NCBI RefSeq assembly: GCF_035590735.1
Contig: NZ_CP141595.1
Coordinates: 2,265,001-2,329,000, forward strand
Direction of reading: 5' to 3'
Length of the DNA: 64,000 bases
From: Rossellomorea aquimaris
Lineage (GTDB): Bacteria; Bacillota; Bacilli; Bacillales; Bacillaceae_B
Of this stretch, positions 43,301 to 51,900 are shown piece by piece (the stretch's first letter is position 1; each line of letters starts with the position of its first letter). The notes beneath the pieces are model-generated. The model did not search any database. It saw only the letters and a program-made list of their open reading frames with translations, and was not told where the DNA came from. Made by a program: the position numbers and the translations under genes.

Positions 43301-43460
43301 AGAAGCTTACTTAAATCAAGATGTTCTTCTTGTTGCATCAACAAACAAGTGGTCTGCAGCAACGGGGGAAACCATCGTAATTGAACCAAGTATCCTATTC
43401 TACGGTGAAACTCGATCCGCACAAGCAATCAAACCACTACAAAACATTCGATTCACCTAA
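40383..43460 (+). CDS. GNAT acetyltransferase fused to a large beta-rich domain
   Basis: A 1025-residue protein. Residues 1-152 form a GNAT domain (NVHPKYQGLKIGKQLVLKAL as CoA loop, where Lys96 replaces the usual glycine; LYKKCGFFWEERDD as the last strand). The next 870 residues are mainly beta and include WNPWGGGIRYSF, FINFEGMAIPQRDG and NTSNHWSKWRELV, a pattern recalling glycoside-hydrolase beta-sandwich or galactose-mutarotase-like domains. No signal peptide is present, so it is cytosolic. GNAT proteins are usually about 150-200 residues. Substrate and role are unknown. AGGAGG precedes the ATG, and a terminator follows. Confidence 0.75.
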   Translation: MKTTIEQVKIVEYHEGLAKGIAKMWNESRENWGGDSIVTTEQDVKDKEANSTNLHLFLAMVGDEIAGYCGLSEYREDEGALYIPLLNVHPKYQGLKIGKQLVLKALEKTVELKWPRLDLFTWAGNTKAVPLYKKCGFFWEERDDTVHLMNFIPMVLQIDWLKPFFEKHDWYTTSQRLIEIQPDGLKDRDHTYYEYKWEAENEFVRIQFERTGRGIRLIETQDFLVEMRLPDFKMLEKKEHYVTYHVENRKEKPVEISLNGISSPHVKHEFHETVLVSKNWIGEFPVSVSMPTSQPSPWKTHPTVGVAVEVDGQSIPLALGVFPKQAGKLHLKSVKKNWKTHGKGMLYLDLESQLEEETTWTIKLPLNKVVEWETSEVMAKIEGKKRVSIPLPIQLLKNGFLSEEVNVEVERKNGDVTAFSTQLSLALPGFGAKFGGDTEEHWIGFNGPHYVEIEKRNHIVKVGSMNSIQDPITFFTPKFGKPYSEEFSKKEASSVEFIELPEAFVMKTTLKSDAFSSILLNTYFKIYGDGLVEIKHEVVNSGEDDRKHLSFIQPVFINFEGMAIPQRDGVLIGNESLVPFMEYIYDKDMAERWIFTRSSIGDTIGLAWPEEALGRKDDWRMALEYKIDMIQSQEKTCLGPILVGINTSNHWSKWRELVLGDEGDMKELPLYALDKTGGDIISSVGKREEYLFQSKLTPFIHGKLTVHSENVTFVKEVDKAEAVTRVNLGLEHSSPGVKWIEGEFDSKSHFGKVEVMQLVKGKKEVKVERNEDVWSVDNSVISFKASSAYYPGIYSLSIDGKETLDHQYPNPGPRAWWNPWGGGIRYSFQAVSTYSMLKEKTAIGSVTRMDQHGHQWAGICLTTEFKEHEKMKGVVLRQYALTLPEVPVLAVYAEIQQDSGRTYTNELLDVEAFFKAGETLTSSFVKLPTQGMIHKYYAGLEEFVLKDTPFITVGSDDHPESITFVHPSTKKRSEAYLNQDVLLVASTNKWSAATGETIVIEPSILFYGETRSAQAIKPLQNIRFT

Positions 43461-43503
43461 AAACCACGCGAACCTGCCTATGCCGTAGGTTCGTGTTTTT
43501 TTA
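43461..43503 (+). terminator. terminator
   Basis: ACGCGAACCT and AGGTTCGTGT pair with T7 following, after the GNAT fusion gene. Confidence 0.8.
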
Positions 43504-43508
43504 TTGAG

Positions 43509-43569
43509 AGGGACGGACCTCCAAAGGATCCAAATTACCAGATTTTCATTCTGTTAGAGGTCCGTCCCT
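43509..43569. repeat. palindromic repeat, copy 1
   Basis: AGGGACGGACCTC (43509-43521) and GAGGTCCGTCCCT (43557-43569) are perfect inverted repeats around a 35-base interior. The same arms occur at 44560-44613 and, as one arm, at 47732-47745. It lies just after tatA on its downstream side and could act as its terminator. Confidence 0.75.
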
Positions 43570-43584
43570 AACAGTTAAGCAATA

Positions 43585-43779
43585 CTATTGATTTTTATTT
43601 AGTATATTCTTTTCACCATTATGGTCTGTCTCCTCATCCTCCATCAATCCACTGACCGCCTGTTTAAATTCTCTCAAAGACACACCGGCAGCTTTTCCGA
43701 GCTCTGGAAGTTTGCTTGGTCCAAAGAATAGCAGTGCTACGAACAAGATAATCGCTATTTCACCGAAACCCAGATTCAT
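43585..43779 (-). CDS. tatA: Sec-independent translocase subunit TatA
   Basis: A 64-residue TatA/E protein: a short membrane helix (GEIAIILFVALLFFGPSKL) with the FGP hinge, then an amphipathic helix (PELGKAAGVSLREFKQAVSGL) and an acidic tail. TatA oligomers form the passage for folded proteins. No tatC is adjacent. A small membrane-protein gene lies upstream on the same strand and may be co-transcribed. Confidence 0.92.
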   Translation of the reverse strand: MNLGFGEIAIILFVALLFFGPSKLPELGKAAGVSLREFKQAVSGLMEDEETDHNGEKNILNKNQ

Positions 43780-43834
43780 TTTTATTTCCTCGCTTTATTA
43801 TAGAAGTAGTTTCAGTACGGAACTTTGCTTTAAT

Positions 43835-44029
43835 TTACTTCAAGTCGAATATTTCAACAATTTCTTTCCACTTAATCATCATATCCCAAGAGAATCGAGG
43901 CACGGATGAGATGATGCTATTTCCACTCATTTCCCCAGATAACAGTATCGTTCCAACAAAGCTTAGAAGGAAGAGAGAGCAGAAGACATAACAAACAATA
44001 GATTCCTTACGATATTCATAATTTCCCAT
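43835..44029 (-). CDS. small single-helix membrane protein
   Basis: A 64-residue protein with one helix (IVCYVFCSLFLLSFVGTILL) and a hydrophilic C-terminus (SWDMMIKWKEIVEIFDLK). The start at 44029 is favoured by GAGGTG seven bases upstream; an extension to 44050 lacks a site. It is 55 bases upstream of tatA on the same strand. I do not recognise it. A role as a membrane-anchored accessory is only a guess. Confidence 0.55.
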   Translation of the reverse strand: MGNYEYRKESIVCYVFCSLFLLSFVGTILLSGEMSGNSIISSVPRFSWDMMIKWKEIVEIFDLK

Positions 44030-44091
44030 ATGAATGCACCTCAGTTTCATTTAATTTTCAATGACCAATGCTAATTTTTAATAGGCACTGC

Positions 44092-44115
44092 AAAAAAACT
44101 CTTAACTGCAAAGAG
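44092..44115 (-). terminator. probable terminator
   Basis: On the minus strand CTCTT-TGCAGTT-AAGAG is followed by T7, just downstream of the secreted-protein gene at 44159. Confidence 0.5.
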
Positions 44116-44158
44116 AAAAAAGGGTCTACGATCACATGTATATTAAGAATGTAAGGAA

Positions 44159-44482
44159 TCAGAGGTAATTTGAGTGGGACATGACGACTTCAAGGAAGCC
44201 CAATGAGTCTGGAAAAATCTCAGTGCTAAATAGACATCCAGCTAATGGGATTAATATGAAGTGTAATGTTGGAAGAATGGAAGTTTTATTAGAAGTCATA
44301 CCACCTTGTTTCTGAATCAGTGAAGGGACGACGTCGATAATCATGTCTGCATCGGTTAATAATACATGGTCAGAGATAGTAGCCACATCATCAAAACTTA
44401 ATAAAATCGGGCTTTGATTCTGTTGTTGAACAGGAACAGTCCCAAACACCATGCACAATGCCATCAATAACAACAATCTCAT
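44159..44482 (-). CDS. small secreted or membrane-anchored hypothetical protein
   Basis: A 107-residue protein with an N-terminal signal-like helix (MRLLLLMALCMVFGTVPV) and a second hydrophobic stretch (LHFILIPLAGCLF). GAGGTGAGGTGA precedes ATG 44482. The family is not recognised, and codon pattern gives only moderate support. Confidence 0.5.
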   Translation of the reverse strand: MRLLLLMALCMVFGTVPVQQQNQSPILLSFDDVATISDHVLLTDADMIIDVVPSLIQKQGGMTSNKTSILPTLHFILIPLAGCLFSTEIFPDSLGFLEVVMSHSNYL

Positions 44483-44559
44483 CACAGTCACCTCACCTCT
44501 CAAGATAATATTAAAACTAATTATAGCTTAATTTCCCCCGGTGTCTATAAAAAGTTAAG

Positions 44560-44613
44560 AGGGACGGACCTACAAAGGAGTGTGATTCCTACCTTTTTAG
44601 AGGTCCGTCCCTC
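44560..44613. repeat. palindromic repeat, copy 2
   Basis: AGGGACGGACCT (44560-44571) and AGGTCCGTCCCT (44601-44612) flank a 29-base interior that includes CAAAGGAG, as in copy 1 (CAAAGGAT). Confidence 0.75.
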
Positions 44614-44692
44614 CAGGTTTACTAACGAGTTTAACTTTTGTTCTATCGGGTATATGAAATTGAATATGTATATTTATGGAAGGGGATTGGTG

Positions 44693-45247
44693 ATGGAAGA
44701 GAAGGCTGTTCATTTTTATGAATCTAAGAAAAGGTTAAGTTTGTTAGCAATTGGTTGTATATTATTTGTCCTTGTGTGTTTGTATTTAACGTTTGAATTC
44801 TTATTTGTTGATGTAAATTATTTTATGGGGATCATTGTTGCGTTAGGAGGATTGTTCTTTCTTTTTTGCTTGATTCAGATTTTTAAAAAGCTTTCCTATA
44901 ATGTGCCTCATGTAAGCCTGACGCAGGAATATCTAATTTTATATGTGTTACCGGAACATCCCGTTCACATCAGCTGGGAAGATATAGAAAGCTATATCCC
45001 TTATGAGATTTACCGGAATGCCTTTATCGGGCTCATTCTGTCCAATGAAGAGAAATACCGCGAGAAAATGCCGGATAAGCTAAAACGCATGTCTAAAGTT
45101 AATGTGAAAATGGGGTATCCACAATACAATATTGTCAAAGGCAGTCTGAAAGAGCCCCAACAATTGCTTGATGAATTAAACCTTCGTATCCCTGACACAA
45201 AAGTGGTTTCTAAAGGAAAAGGTATTTCTCATACCCATCCATTATGA
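44693..45247 (+). CDS. STM3941-like membrane protein
   Basis: A 184-residue protein with two membrane helices near the N-terminus (LSLLAIGCILFVLVCLYLTF and YFMGIIVALGGLFFLFCLI) and a cytosolic C-terminal part with VSLTQEYLILYVL and ISWEDIESYIPYEIYRNAFIGL. That layout fits the STM3941 family of unknown function, which resembles bacterial PH-domain proteins. The open frame begins at 44582 inside the repeat, but GGAAGGGG supports ATG 44693. Confidence 0.7.
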   Translation: MEEKAVHFYESKKRLSLLAIGCILFVLVCLYLTFEFLFVDVNYFMGIIVALGGLFFLFCLIQIFKKLSYNVPHVSLTQEYLILYVLPEHPVHISWEDIESYIPYEIYRNAFIGLILSNEEKYREKMPDKLKRMSKVNVKMGYPQYNIVKGSLKEPQQLLDELNLRIPDTKVVSKGKGISHTHPL

Positions 45248-45261
45248 AATGAACATTTCGT

Positions 45262-45294
45262 CAAAAAAGGTGAGCATCAATTGCCCACCTTTTC
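45262..45294 (-). terminator. terminator of guaC
   Basis: AAAAGGTG and CACCTTTTC pair around a 13-base interior, with an A6 run on the plus strand that gives the T run for guaC. Confidence 0.75.
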
Positions 45295-45306
45295 AACATT
45301 TCACTA

Positions 45307-46290
45307 TTAATATACTTTATCACCATTAAAGATTGAATTCTTTACTACTACATAATCCACAGTTCGGATTGCTTCAAGCTTCGTTCCACCTGCATATGAG
45401 ATAGAGGATTGAAGGTCTTGCTCCATTTCGGTCAACGTATGTTCCAGTGACCCTTTATGCTCAACAAACATTTTTTTACCTTCAACATTTTTCTTTTCGC
45501 CTTTTTGGAACTCTGAAGCTGATCCAAAGTATTCTTTGAAGAGCCTGCCGTCTTTTTCGATTGTATCCCCAGGAGATTCTTCATGGCCTGCGAATAGGGA
45601 ACCAATCATCACCATGGACGCACCGAAACGAATGGATTTTGCTACATCACCGTGGGTACGGATCCCACCATCAGCGATGATTGGTTTTGTAGCGGCTTTT
45701 GCACACCAGCGTAGAGCAGCAAGCTGCCAGCCGCCTGTACCAAATCCGGTTTTAATTTTCGTAATACATACTTTCCCTGGTCCGATTCCCACTTTTGTAG
45801 CATCAGCACCAGCATGTTCCAGTTCTCTTACAGCTTCTGGAGTACCAACGTTCCCGGCAATCACAAAGCTCTCAGGTACGTGTTTTTTAATGTGTTGAAT
45901 CATGCTGATTACCGCATTGGAATGACCATGTGCAATATCAATTGTTATAAATTCCGGTGTCAGCTTTTCTTCTGCTAATTGCTCTACAAATGCATACTCT
46001 TCAACCTTAACACCTACAGAAATGGAAGAAATTAGGCCGCGAGACTTCATATCTTTAATAAATGAAATTCGTTTTTCAGGCTCGAAGCGATGCATAATAT
46101 AGAAATAATTATTTTCAGCTAAATATACAGCGATTTTCTCATCAATAATCGTTTGCATATTGGCAGGCACCACAGGTAACTTAAATGTATGTCCACCCAG
46201 GGTCACACTCGTATCACATTCAGAACGACTGTTAACCACACATTTCGCAGGAATTAATTGAATATCTTCGTAATCAAATACATTTTCCAT
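45307..46290 (-). CDS. guaC: GMP reductase
   Basis: A 327-residue TIM-barrel enzyme that reduces GMP to IMP with NADPH. The catalytic cysteine is Cys175 in [43 protein letters not shown] binds phosphate, and the loop [11 protein letters not shown] is typical. The sequence is nearly collinear with B. subtilis GuaC. ATG 46290 follows AGGGGTG; a longer frame to 46308 is unlikely. It is monocistronic. Confidence 0.95.
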   Translation of the reverse strand: MENVFDYEDIQLIPAKCVVNSRSECDTSVTLGGHTFKLPVVPANMQTIIDEKIAVYLAENNYFYIMHRFEPEKRISFIKDMKSRGLISSISVGVKVEEYAFVEQLAEEKLTPEFITIDIAHGHSNAVISMIQHIKKHVPESFVIAGNVGTPEAVRELEHAGADATKVGIGPGKVCITKIKTGFGTGGWQLAALRWCAKAATKPIIADGGIRTHGDVAKSIRFGASMVMIGSLFAGHEESPGDTIEKDGRLFKEYFGSASEFQKGEKKNVEGKKMFVEHKGSLEHTLTEMEQDLQSSISYAGGTKLEAIRTVDYVVVKNSIFNGDKVY

Positions 46291-46556
46291 AATTACACCC
46301 CTAAACACGAATATTAAAGTTTGTTTATTTTATAAATGTTCGTCCATAAGGTAATTTACATCATTTTCTTATCGATGTCAAAGATTTTTATGATTTTAAG
46401 AGAAAAGGCTTTAGATTACAGCACAAATTCTTGATTCAACAATTATTCAAGCGTCTGCCAATAAGGGTTTATGAACACAATGTGAGATAGACTATGTTAC
46501 AGTATAAGGAAGAAGGGCTTATGAACAATCCGTATAATAGGAAAGGTGGTTAAGCC

Positions 46557-47108
46557 ATGTACTGGGTAATCGCTATATTCGATGAAAAGACTGAAGAGTT
46601 GATACAAGAAATATGGAAGGAACTTACCGATAGAGATATTTCTTACTATGAGGAAGAAATCAACGATGCACGTCCCCATATTACGATAGGAAGTTATAAC
46701 GAATTAGATAAGCAAAAATACATAAAAGCATTAGAGGAGTATTATGAACATAAAAAACCGATCGATATCACCTTCAACACAGTAGGTTCATTTCTAAACT
46801 TCGGAACTCTATTTTTCTCCCCGACCATCACAAGAGAACTGCTAAACTTTCATTCGGATCATCATGATTTCTTTCACGAATTCAATGAATCAGCTAATCC
46901 ACTCTATCTTCCTGACAAATGGATTCCACACTGCACTTTAGCCAATAAGCTTTCGCCTGAAAAATTATCTCAGGGCTTTAAGCATTGTTTAGAAAGAGGA
47001 GACTCCATTGAAGCGAAGATAACTGGTATTGCTTTAATTGAATTAGTCGCTGATTCAAAGGATTGCATAGACGCTCCGATCGTTTATTCAAAATCACTAT
47101 TGGAATAA
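46557..47108 (+). CDS. 2'-5' RNA ligase superfamily protein
   Basis: A 183-residue 2H phosphoesterase-fold protein. The two HxT motifs are RPHITIGS (about residue 40) and IPHCTLAN (about residue 126). Members are cyclic phosphodiesterases or RNA ligases. The precise reaction is unknown. GAAAGGTGG precedes the ATG. A 49-residue membrane protein gene follows after about 70 bases. Confidence 0.85.
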   Translation: MYWVIAIFDEKTEELIQEIWKELTDRDISYYEEEINDARPHITIGSYNELDKQKYIKALEEYYEHKKPIDITFNTVGSFLNFGTLFFSPTITRELLNFHSDHHDFFHEFNESANPLYLPDKWIPHCTLANKLSPEKLSQGFKHCLERGDSIEAKITGIALIELVADSKDCIDAPIVYSKSLLE

Positions 47109-47179
47109 ACCTTTTACGGAGGAGGTTTTTGGTTGATTATGGTATCCTGGCGTAGAACGATCTTCAAGGGGGTATAAAA

Positions 47180-47329
47180 ATGATGGAACTAGTCAATATT
47201 ATTTTATTCCTTTTATTCATCGCAAGTAGCATTGAAATATTCGCAATGGGAAAACAACAAAAACAAATGAACGCGACCATCCAAGAGCTGAGAGAGGATC
47301 TTAAGAAATTATTGAATCACGACATGTAG
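47180..47329 (+). CDS. small membrane protein with coiled coil
   Basis: A 49-residue protein starting at ATG 47180 (or 47183) behind AAGGGGG. One helix (LVNIILFLLFIASSIEIFAM) is followed by a charged coiled-coil tail (KQQKQMNATIQELREDLKKLLN). The gene at 63823 has the same plan. The function is unknown. Confidence 0.6.
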   Translation: MMELVNIILFLLFIASSIEIFAMGKQQKQMNATIQELREDLKKLLNHDM

Positions 47330-47386
47330 TAGAAAGTGAAGATGCTTCCTTTAACTCTCTGATTCAGGTAACACGAAAATTAACAC

Positions 47387-47420
47387 TTAAAACGCAATGG
47401 AGATCTCCATTGCGTTTTGT
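47387..47420. terminator. bidirectional terminator
   Basis: AAAACGCAATGGAGA and TCTCCATTGCGTTTT meet at a central AGATCT, giving a 30-base perfect palindrome between convergent genes. Confidence 0.8.
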
Positions 47421-47427
47421 TACGAGG

Positions 47428-48672
47428 TTATACAAACTGATTATTCTTCCGGAACTTCTCCATTAGGCCTCTGGCATAGAAGTTTGCTTTCTCCACATCT
47501 TCTTTTTCCATATAATAATCAAACAGTAACACACCGTAATGCTCCATAGGAAGTACGTAGCCCATTTCCTGAAAATGAGGATAGGCTTTTTCTTCCAAAT
47601 ACTCGTAATATCCTTTTTTGTCTCCTTTAACATTCAATTTGTGTAGTGTAAAGAAGTGATAGAACGTTTTGTTCTTCGTTTTATTGGAAAGAGTCAATCC
47701 TTCTTCTATGATTTGCAGCAACTCATCTTTCGAGGTCCGTCCCTCTTTGGTAAGGGCGTTTATGTATCCTTCTAGTGAACCGAGGTAGTTTGGGTCCTGG
47801 GGTTGACGGGTGTTGACGGACTTTTTGTAGAGTTCGCTTGCTGACTTGAATTCTCCACTTCTGAGTTGGTGATAGGCGTAGTTATGGTGCAGAAGAGCTC
47901 GTTGGTGCTCCAATTCGTAAGCTTCAGCCATGTCTATTAATCGTTGGTATTCCTTGCTTTCCACATTGGAGTCATTGGATTGTTCAAGTTGTAGCAGCAT
48001 CAGCATCTCTGACTCGATCATCCGGGAGAAACTGCGCTTCTCTACAAAGAATTGCAATGCTTTATTCGCATAAAAATAGGCTAGTACATTTGAATGAATG
48101 GAATGATAAGCAACGGCTAAATCATAAAAGCATTCCCGATTAGAATAGTCGTCCAGGCGAATCTTATTAAGCACTGAAATGGCTTTGAAGTAATCGTGGT
48201 TTACCCTCATGTGAAAAATGCCTTTTATGTGGAGCAACATATTATGCTCATATGGACTAAGTCCTGACCACATCTCCATTTCTTCAATGAGACGTTTCGC
48301 AAGTTGATTTTCCCCGGAAAATAAATAATATCGAGATAGAATCAGAGTATATGTACGATGAAAGTCGTGAATCTTCAATAAATGAAACCCTTCCAGTCTA
48401 TTCTTTATGGAATCTGCCTTGGTCTCCAGCTTCTTAATGATTGATTCATGCCATTCTTTAAGAAGGGAATCAATACTCTTGTAATTCTCTAATTCCTTTT
48501 CCATATGAATTCCTAATCGTTCACTTAACAATTGGATTGTTTCTTTTGAGACCTCAGTAAGTCCACGTTCTATTTTACTGATATGGGTAGTGGAACAAAT
48601 TCCTTCTCCCAAATCCTTTTGTTTAATCTCTTGTTGTTCTCTATAGAACTTGATAATTTTACCTTCCAACAT
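47428..48672 (-). CDS. XRE-TPR regulator (RRNPP-like)
   Basis: A 414-residue regulator: helix-turn-helix at residues 4-60 (GKIIKFYREQQEIKQKDLGEG and STTHISKIERGLTEVSKETI), then about 350 residues of TPR-like helical repeats. This is the plan of RRNPP quorum-sensing regulators (PlcR, NprR, Rgg), which bind a short imported peptide. No propeptide gene is evident just downstream. It lies divergently beside a large secreted protease gene. ATG 48672 follows AAAGGGGATGAG. The coding sequence includes one arm of the palindromic repeat family at 47732-47745. Confidence 0.82.
   Translation of the reverse strand: MLEGKIIKFYREQQEIKQKDLGEGICSTTHISKIERGLTEVSKETIQLLSERLGIHMEKELENYKSIDSLLKEWHESIIKKLETKADSIKNRLEGFHLLKIHDFHRTYTLILSRYYLFSGENQLAKRLIEEMEMWSGLSPYEHNMLLHIKGIFHMRVNHDYFKAISVLNKIRLDDYSNRECFYDLAVAYHSIHSNVLAYFYANKALQFFVEKRSFSRMIESEMLMLLQLEQSNDSNVESKEYQRLIDMAEAYELEHQRALLHHNYAYHQLRSGEFKSASELYKKSVNTRQPQDPNYLGSLEGYINALTKEGRTSKDELLQIIEEGLTLSNKTKNKTFYHFFTLHKLNVKGDKKGYYEYLEEKAYPHFQEMGYVLPMEHYGVLLFDYYMEKEDVEKANFYARGLMEKFRKNNQFV
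47732..47745. repeat. palindromic-repeat arm inside a coding sequence
   Basis: GAGGTCCGTCCCTC equals the right arm of copies 1 and 2. Read in the gene it encodes part of KEGRTS. Confidence 0.6.
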
Positions 48673-48922
48673 GATCTCATCCCCTTTGCAATCGTTCCAA
48701 TTCATCCAATATTATCATAACCCCAATTAAAAATTGTCCATTTAGTAGCTTTTCTATTAATTACCGACGAAAAATAGTTCTTTGTCAATTGATAATGTGA
48801 TTGTAATTAGTCGTAAAGACCTAATCAAAACCCCGATAGCTACCGAACTGAAAGAATACTAGAATATAGTTGTACTACTACTATGAATACTTGTTAAAAA
48901 AGAAAAGAAAGAGGTAGGAATT

Positions 48923-51900
48923 ATGAATCCACACTCAATCGCGAGACGATCGGCAGTGATTGCCCTTTCCACGGGTTTACTGTTATCCCCGGTCAATACC
49001 CTGACCACACCCACCGTTTCGGCAACGGACTTGAAAGCAGAAGATATATTAGCATCTTTAACAGAAGAGCAAAGACTTGCTTTGAAACAGTTGGAGTTAA
49101 ACAAGCTGAAAGGTCTTCAAGGCTTCAATGAAAGCGAGTTGAATTCTGAAGAAGAAATCACAGTCATTGTTGAATTTCACTCAAAACCAACTGAGGTAGC
49201 CGTGTTGGAAGCTGCTGTAGAAGGGAAAAAGTTAAAGAAAGAAGAGGCTAAAGCGAAAGTCGACAACGAGCACAAAGTCTTTTTAGAAGATGTAGAAAAG
49301 CACCTATCAAATCTAAACAAAAAAGAAAAAAAAGCATTGCCAACAATCACACAAACATATAAAACGGCCTATAATGGTGCGGCTATAAAGTTACCAGCCA
49401 ATCAGGTGGAACAGCTCCTTCACTCAAAAGCGGTCAAAGCAGTGTACAAAAACCAAACATTTACGGTAGATCCCGTTAAAAAAATGGCATTGCCGACAGA
49501 TATTGACCGTAACATCACCACATCGGTAGAGAGCTTGCCTTATTTAAAAGTAGACAAATTACATCAAGAAGGGATAACAGGGGAAGGAATCAAAGTCGGT
49601 GTTCTGGATACGGGAGTAGATTATGATCATCCAGATTTAAAGGACGCTTATAAAGGCGGATATGACTTTGTTGACAATGACAATGACCCAATGGAAGCAA
49701 CATATGAAGATTGGAAGGATTCCAGTCAGCCGGAATTAAGTCAAGTAGGGTCAACTTATTACACTTCACACGGTACACATGTATCAGGAACCATTGTCGG
49801 ACAGAACAAGAATGATAGTGAAGTATCAGTTGAGGGAGTAGCCCCTGATGCTGACCTATATGCTTATCGCGTACTTGGTCCATACGGAAGTGGGTCCTCT
49901 GAAGGGGTCATAGCAGGAATTGAAAAATCTGTAGTAGATGAGATGGATGTTATCAATCTATCACTTGGCGCCAGTATTAACAATCCTTATTATCCAACGA
50001 GCACTGCGTTAAATTATGCTGTCCTTAATGGAGTAACAGCTGTCGTATCAGCCGGAAATTCAGGATCTAATGATTTCACTCTTGGATCACCTGGAACAGC
50101 AGCACTGGCATTAACCGTTGGGGCAAGTGATGTACCGGCTTCACAAACCACTTTTACAGGAGAACTATCAGATGGATGGTCCACGGATATCATCAGCATG
50201 GCAAGAGGATTCGCTCACCAATTTGCCAGTTTAGAAGATAAGTCATTTGAATTAGTAGATGTAGGCTTAGGTAATATACAGGACTATGAAAATAAAGATG
50301 TCTACGGAAAGATTGCATTCGTACAACGGGGACAATTTGCTTTAAATGACAAAGTGAAGTTTGCTAAAGAAAATGGGGCTGAAGCGGTCATCATGTATAA
50401 CAATGTGGAAGGTCACGTTGGTTATAATCTAGGCGAATCTACTCACTTTATTCCTGCTTTCTCCATGACCAAAAAAGCCGGGGAAGAGTTGAAAGATGCA
50501 ATTGAGAATGGAGAAAACACTTTCACATTTAGTAACTTTGAAGAATCTTTCTCAGAAGGGGACAAGTTGGCAGATTTCAGTTCAAGAGGCCCTGTTAACA
50601 AAAACTATGATATGAAACCGGAAATCGTCGCACCAGGCGTAAGTGTTCTATCCACCTTCCCTTCCTATATGGTGAATCCAAAAAATCCGGAAGACTATAA
50701 ATATGCTTATGCAAGATTGAATGGAACTTCAATGGCGTCTCCTTTTGCCGCTGGTGTGGCTGCGTTACTTCTGGGAGAGAATCATGACCTTGAACCGTCA
50801 GATATCAAAACAATCCTTATGAACTCCGCTGATCCATTAAACGAAGATTACAGTGTGTTTGAAGTCGGGGCGGGTAGAATCGATCCTTATCAAGCACTTC
50901 ACAGTCAAACGAAGATACAAGTAAATGATGAAACATTGCTTCCAAACGGAGAAAACCTGATCACAGTCAAGGAACAAACCGGTGGCTTAAGCTTTGATAA
51001 CCAGATCGTTTCAGAGGGTTCTCACATTCGGGTAAAAAAGACACTCGAATTCACAAACGAAAGTAGTAAGATAAAAACATACAACGTAGAAATTTTAGAA
51101 AATGTTCAAGAAGGAACCAATAGTCTGAAAGAAAACGGCGTACAGGTCAATGTTGACAAATCAATTAAGGTCAATGCCGGGAAGTCAAAGAAATCAAATG
51201 TATTCCTTACAATGCCGAAGACAGCAAAAAAAGGTATTTATGAAGGATACTTAGTCATTTCCAACAGCAATGATTCTAGTGAAAGCTACCGGGTTCCTTT
51301 CAGCGTGAAGAAATCAGAGGAAGGATTCAACTCACTGGATTTACTTACACCAGCAATTACGCCATCACATTATAATCATGCATATGATCAATACAGAACG
51401 ACGACGGCATTGGTGTTATTCAATTTAAGTTCACCAGCTGACACGTTGGATGTCATCCTACAAGATGGTAAGTCTGGAGAGGAGCTGGGCTTGATCGGAA
51501 CCCTGAATTTGAATGGAGCAGAAGACAACCGTGATTATTTCTTACAAGCCTTTAACGGTTACTACTACAAATTCACCGGAAATAAGAAGGATCCCGTTGC
51601 ATCGGAAACGAGTATTGCCCAACCTGGTCATTATAAACTGAAATTCGTTTCAACCTTACCTAGCGGAAAACAGAGAATCATTATGCATGATTTGTTCATT
51701 GATATTGAAGCACCTGAAGTGAAAAGTTCACTCGACAGTGAATCTCCTTTCATTGAATACAAGCCGGGACAACAAACAGTGCCATTTGAAATGGAAGTGA
51801 CAGATCCTAACGTTGAAGCTATGCAAAATGCCGGATTGGATATTGATCAATCTTCCAATTTCGCGGTTTACACCTATGGAGCTCCATTCCCTAACGGTCC

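Noticed and set aside
48923..49025. Twin-arginine export signal for the S8 protease (ARRSAVIAL)
   Set aside because: The RR pair lacks the SRRxFLK context, and S8 proteases use the Sec pathway; I treat it as an ordinary signal peptide despite tatA lying 5 kb away.
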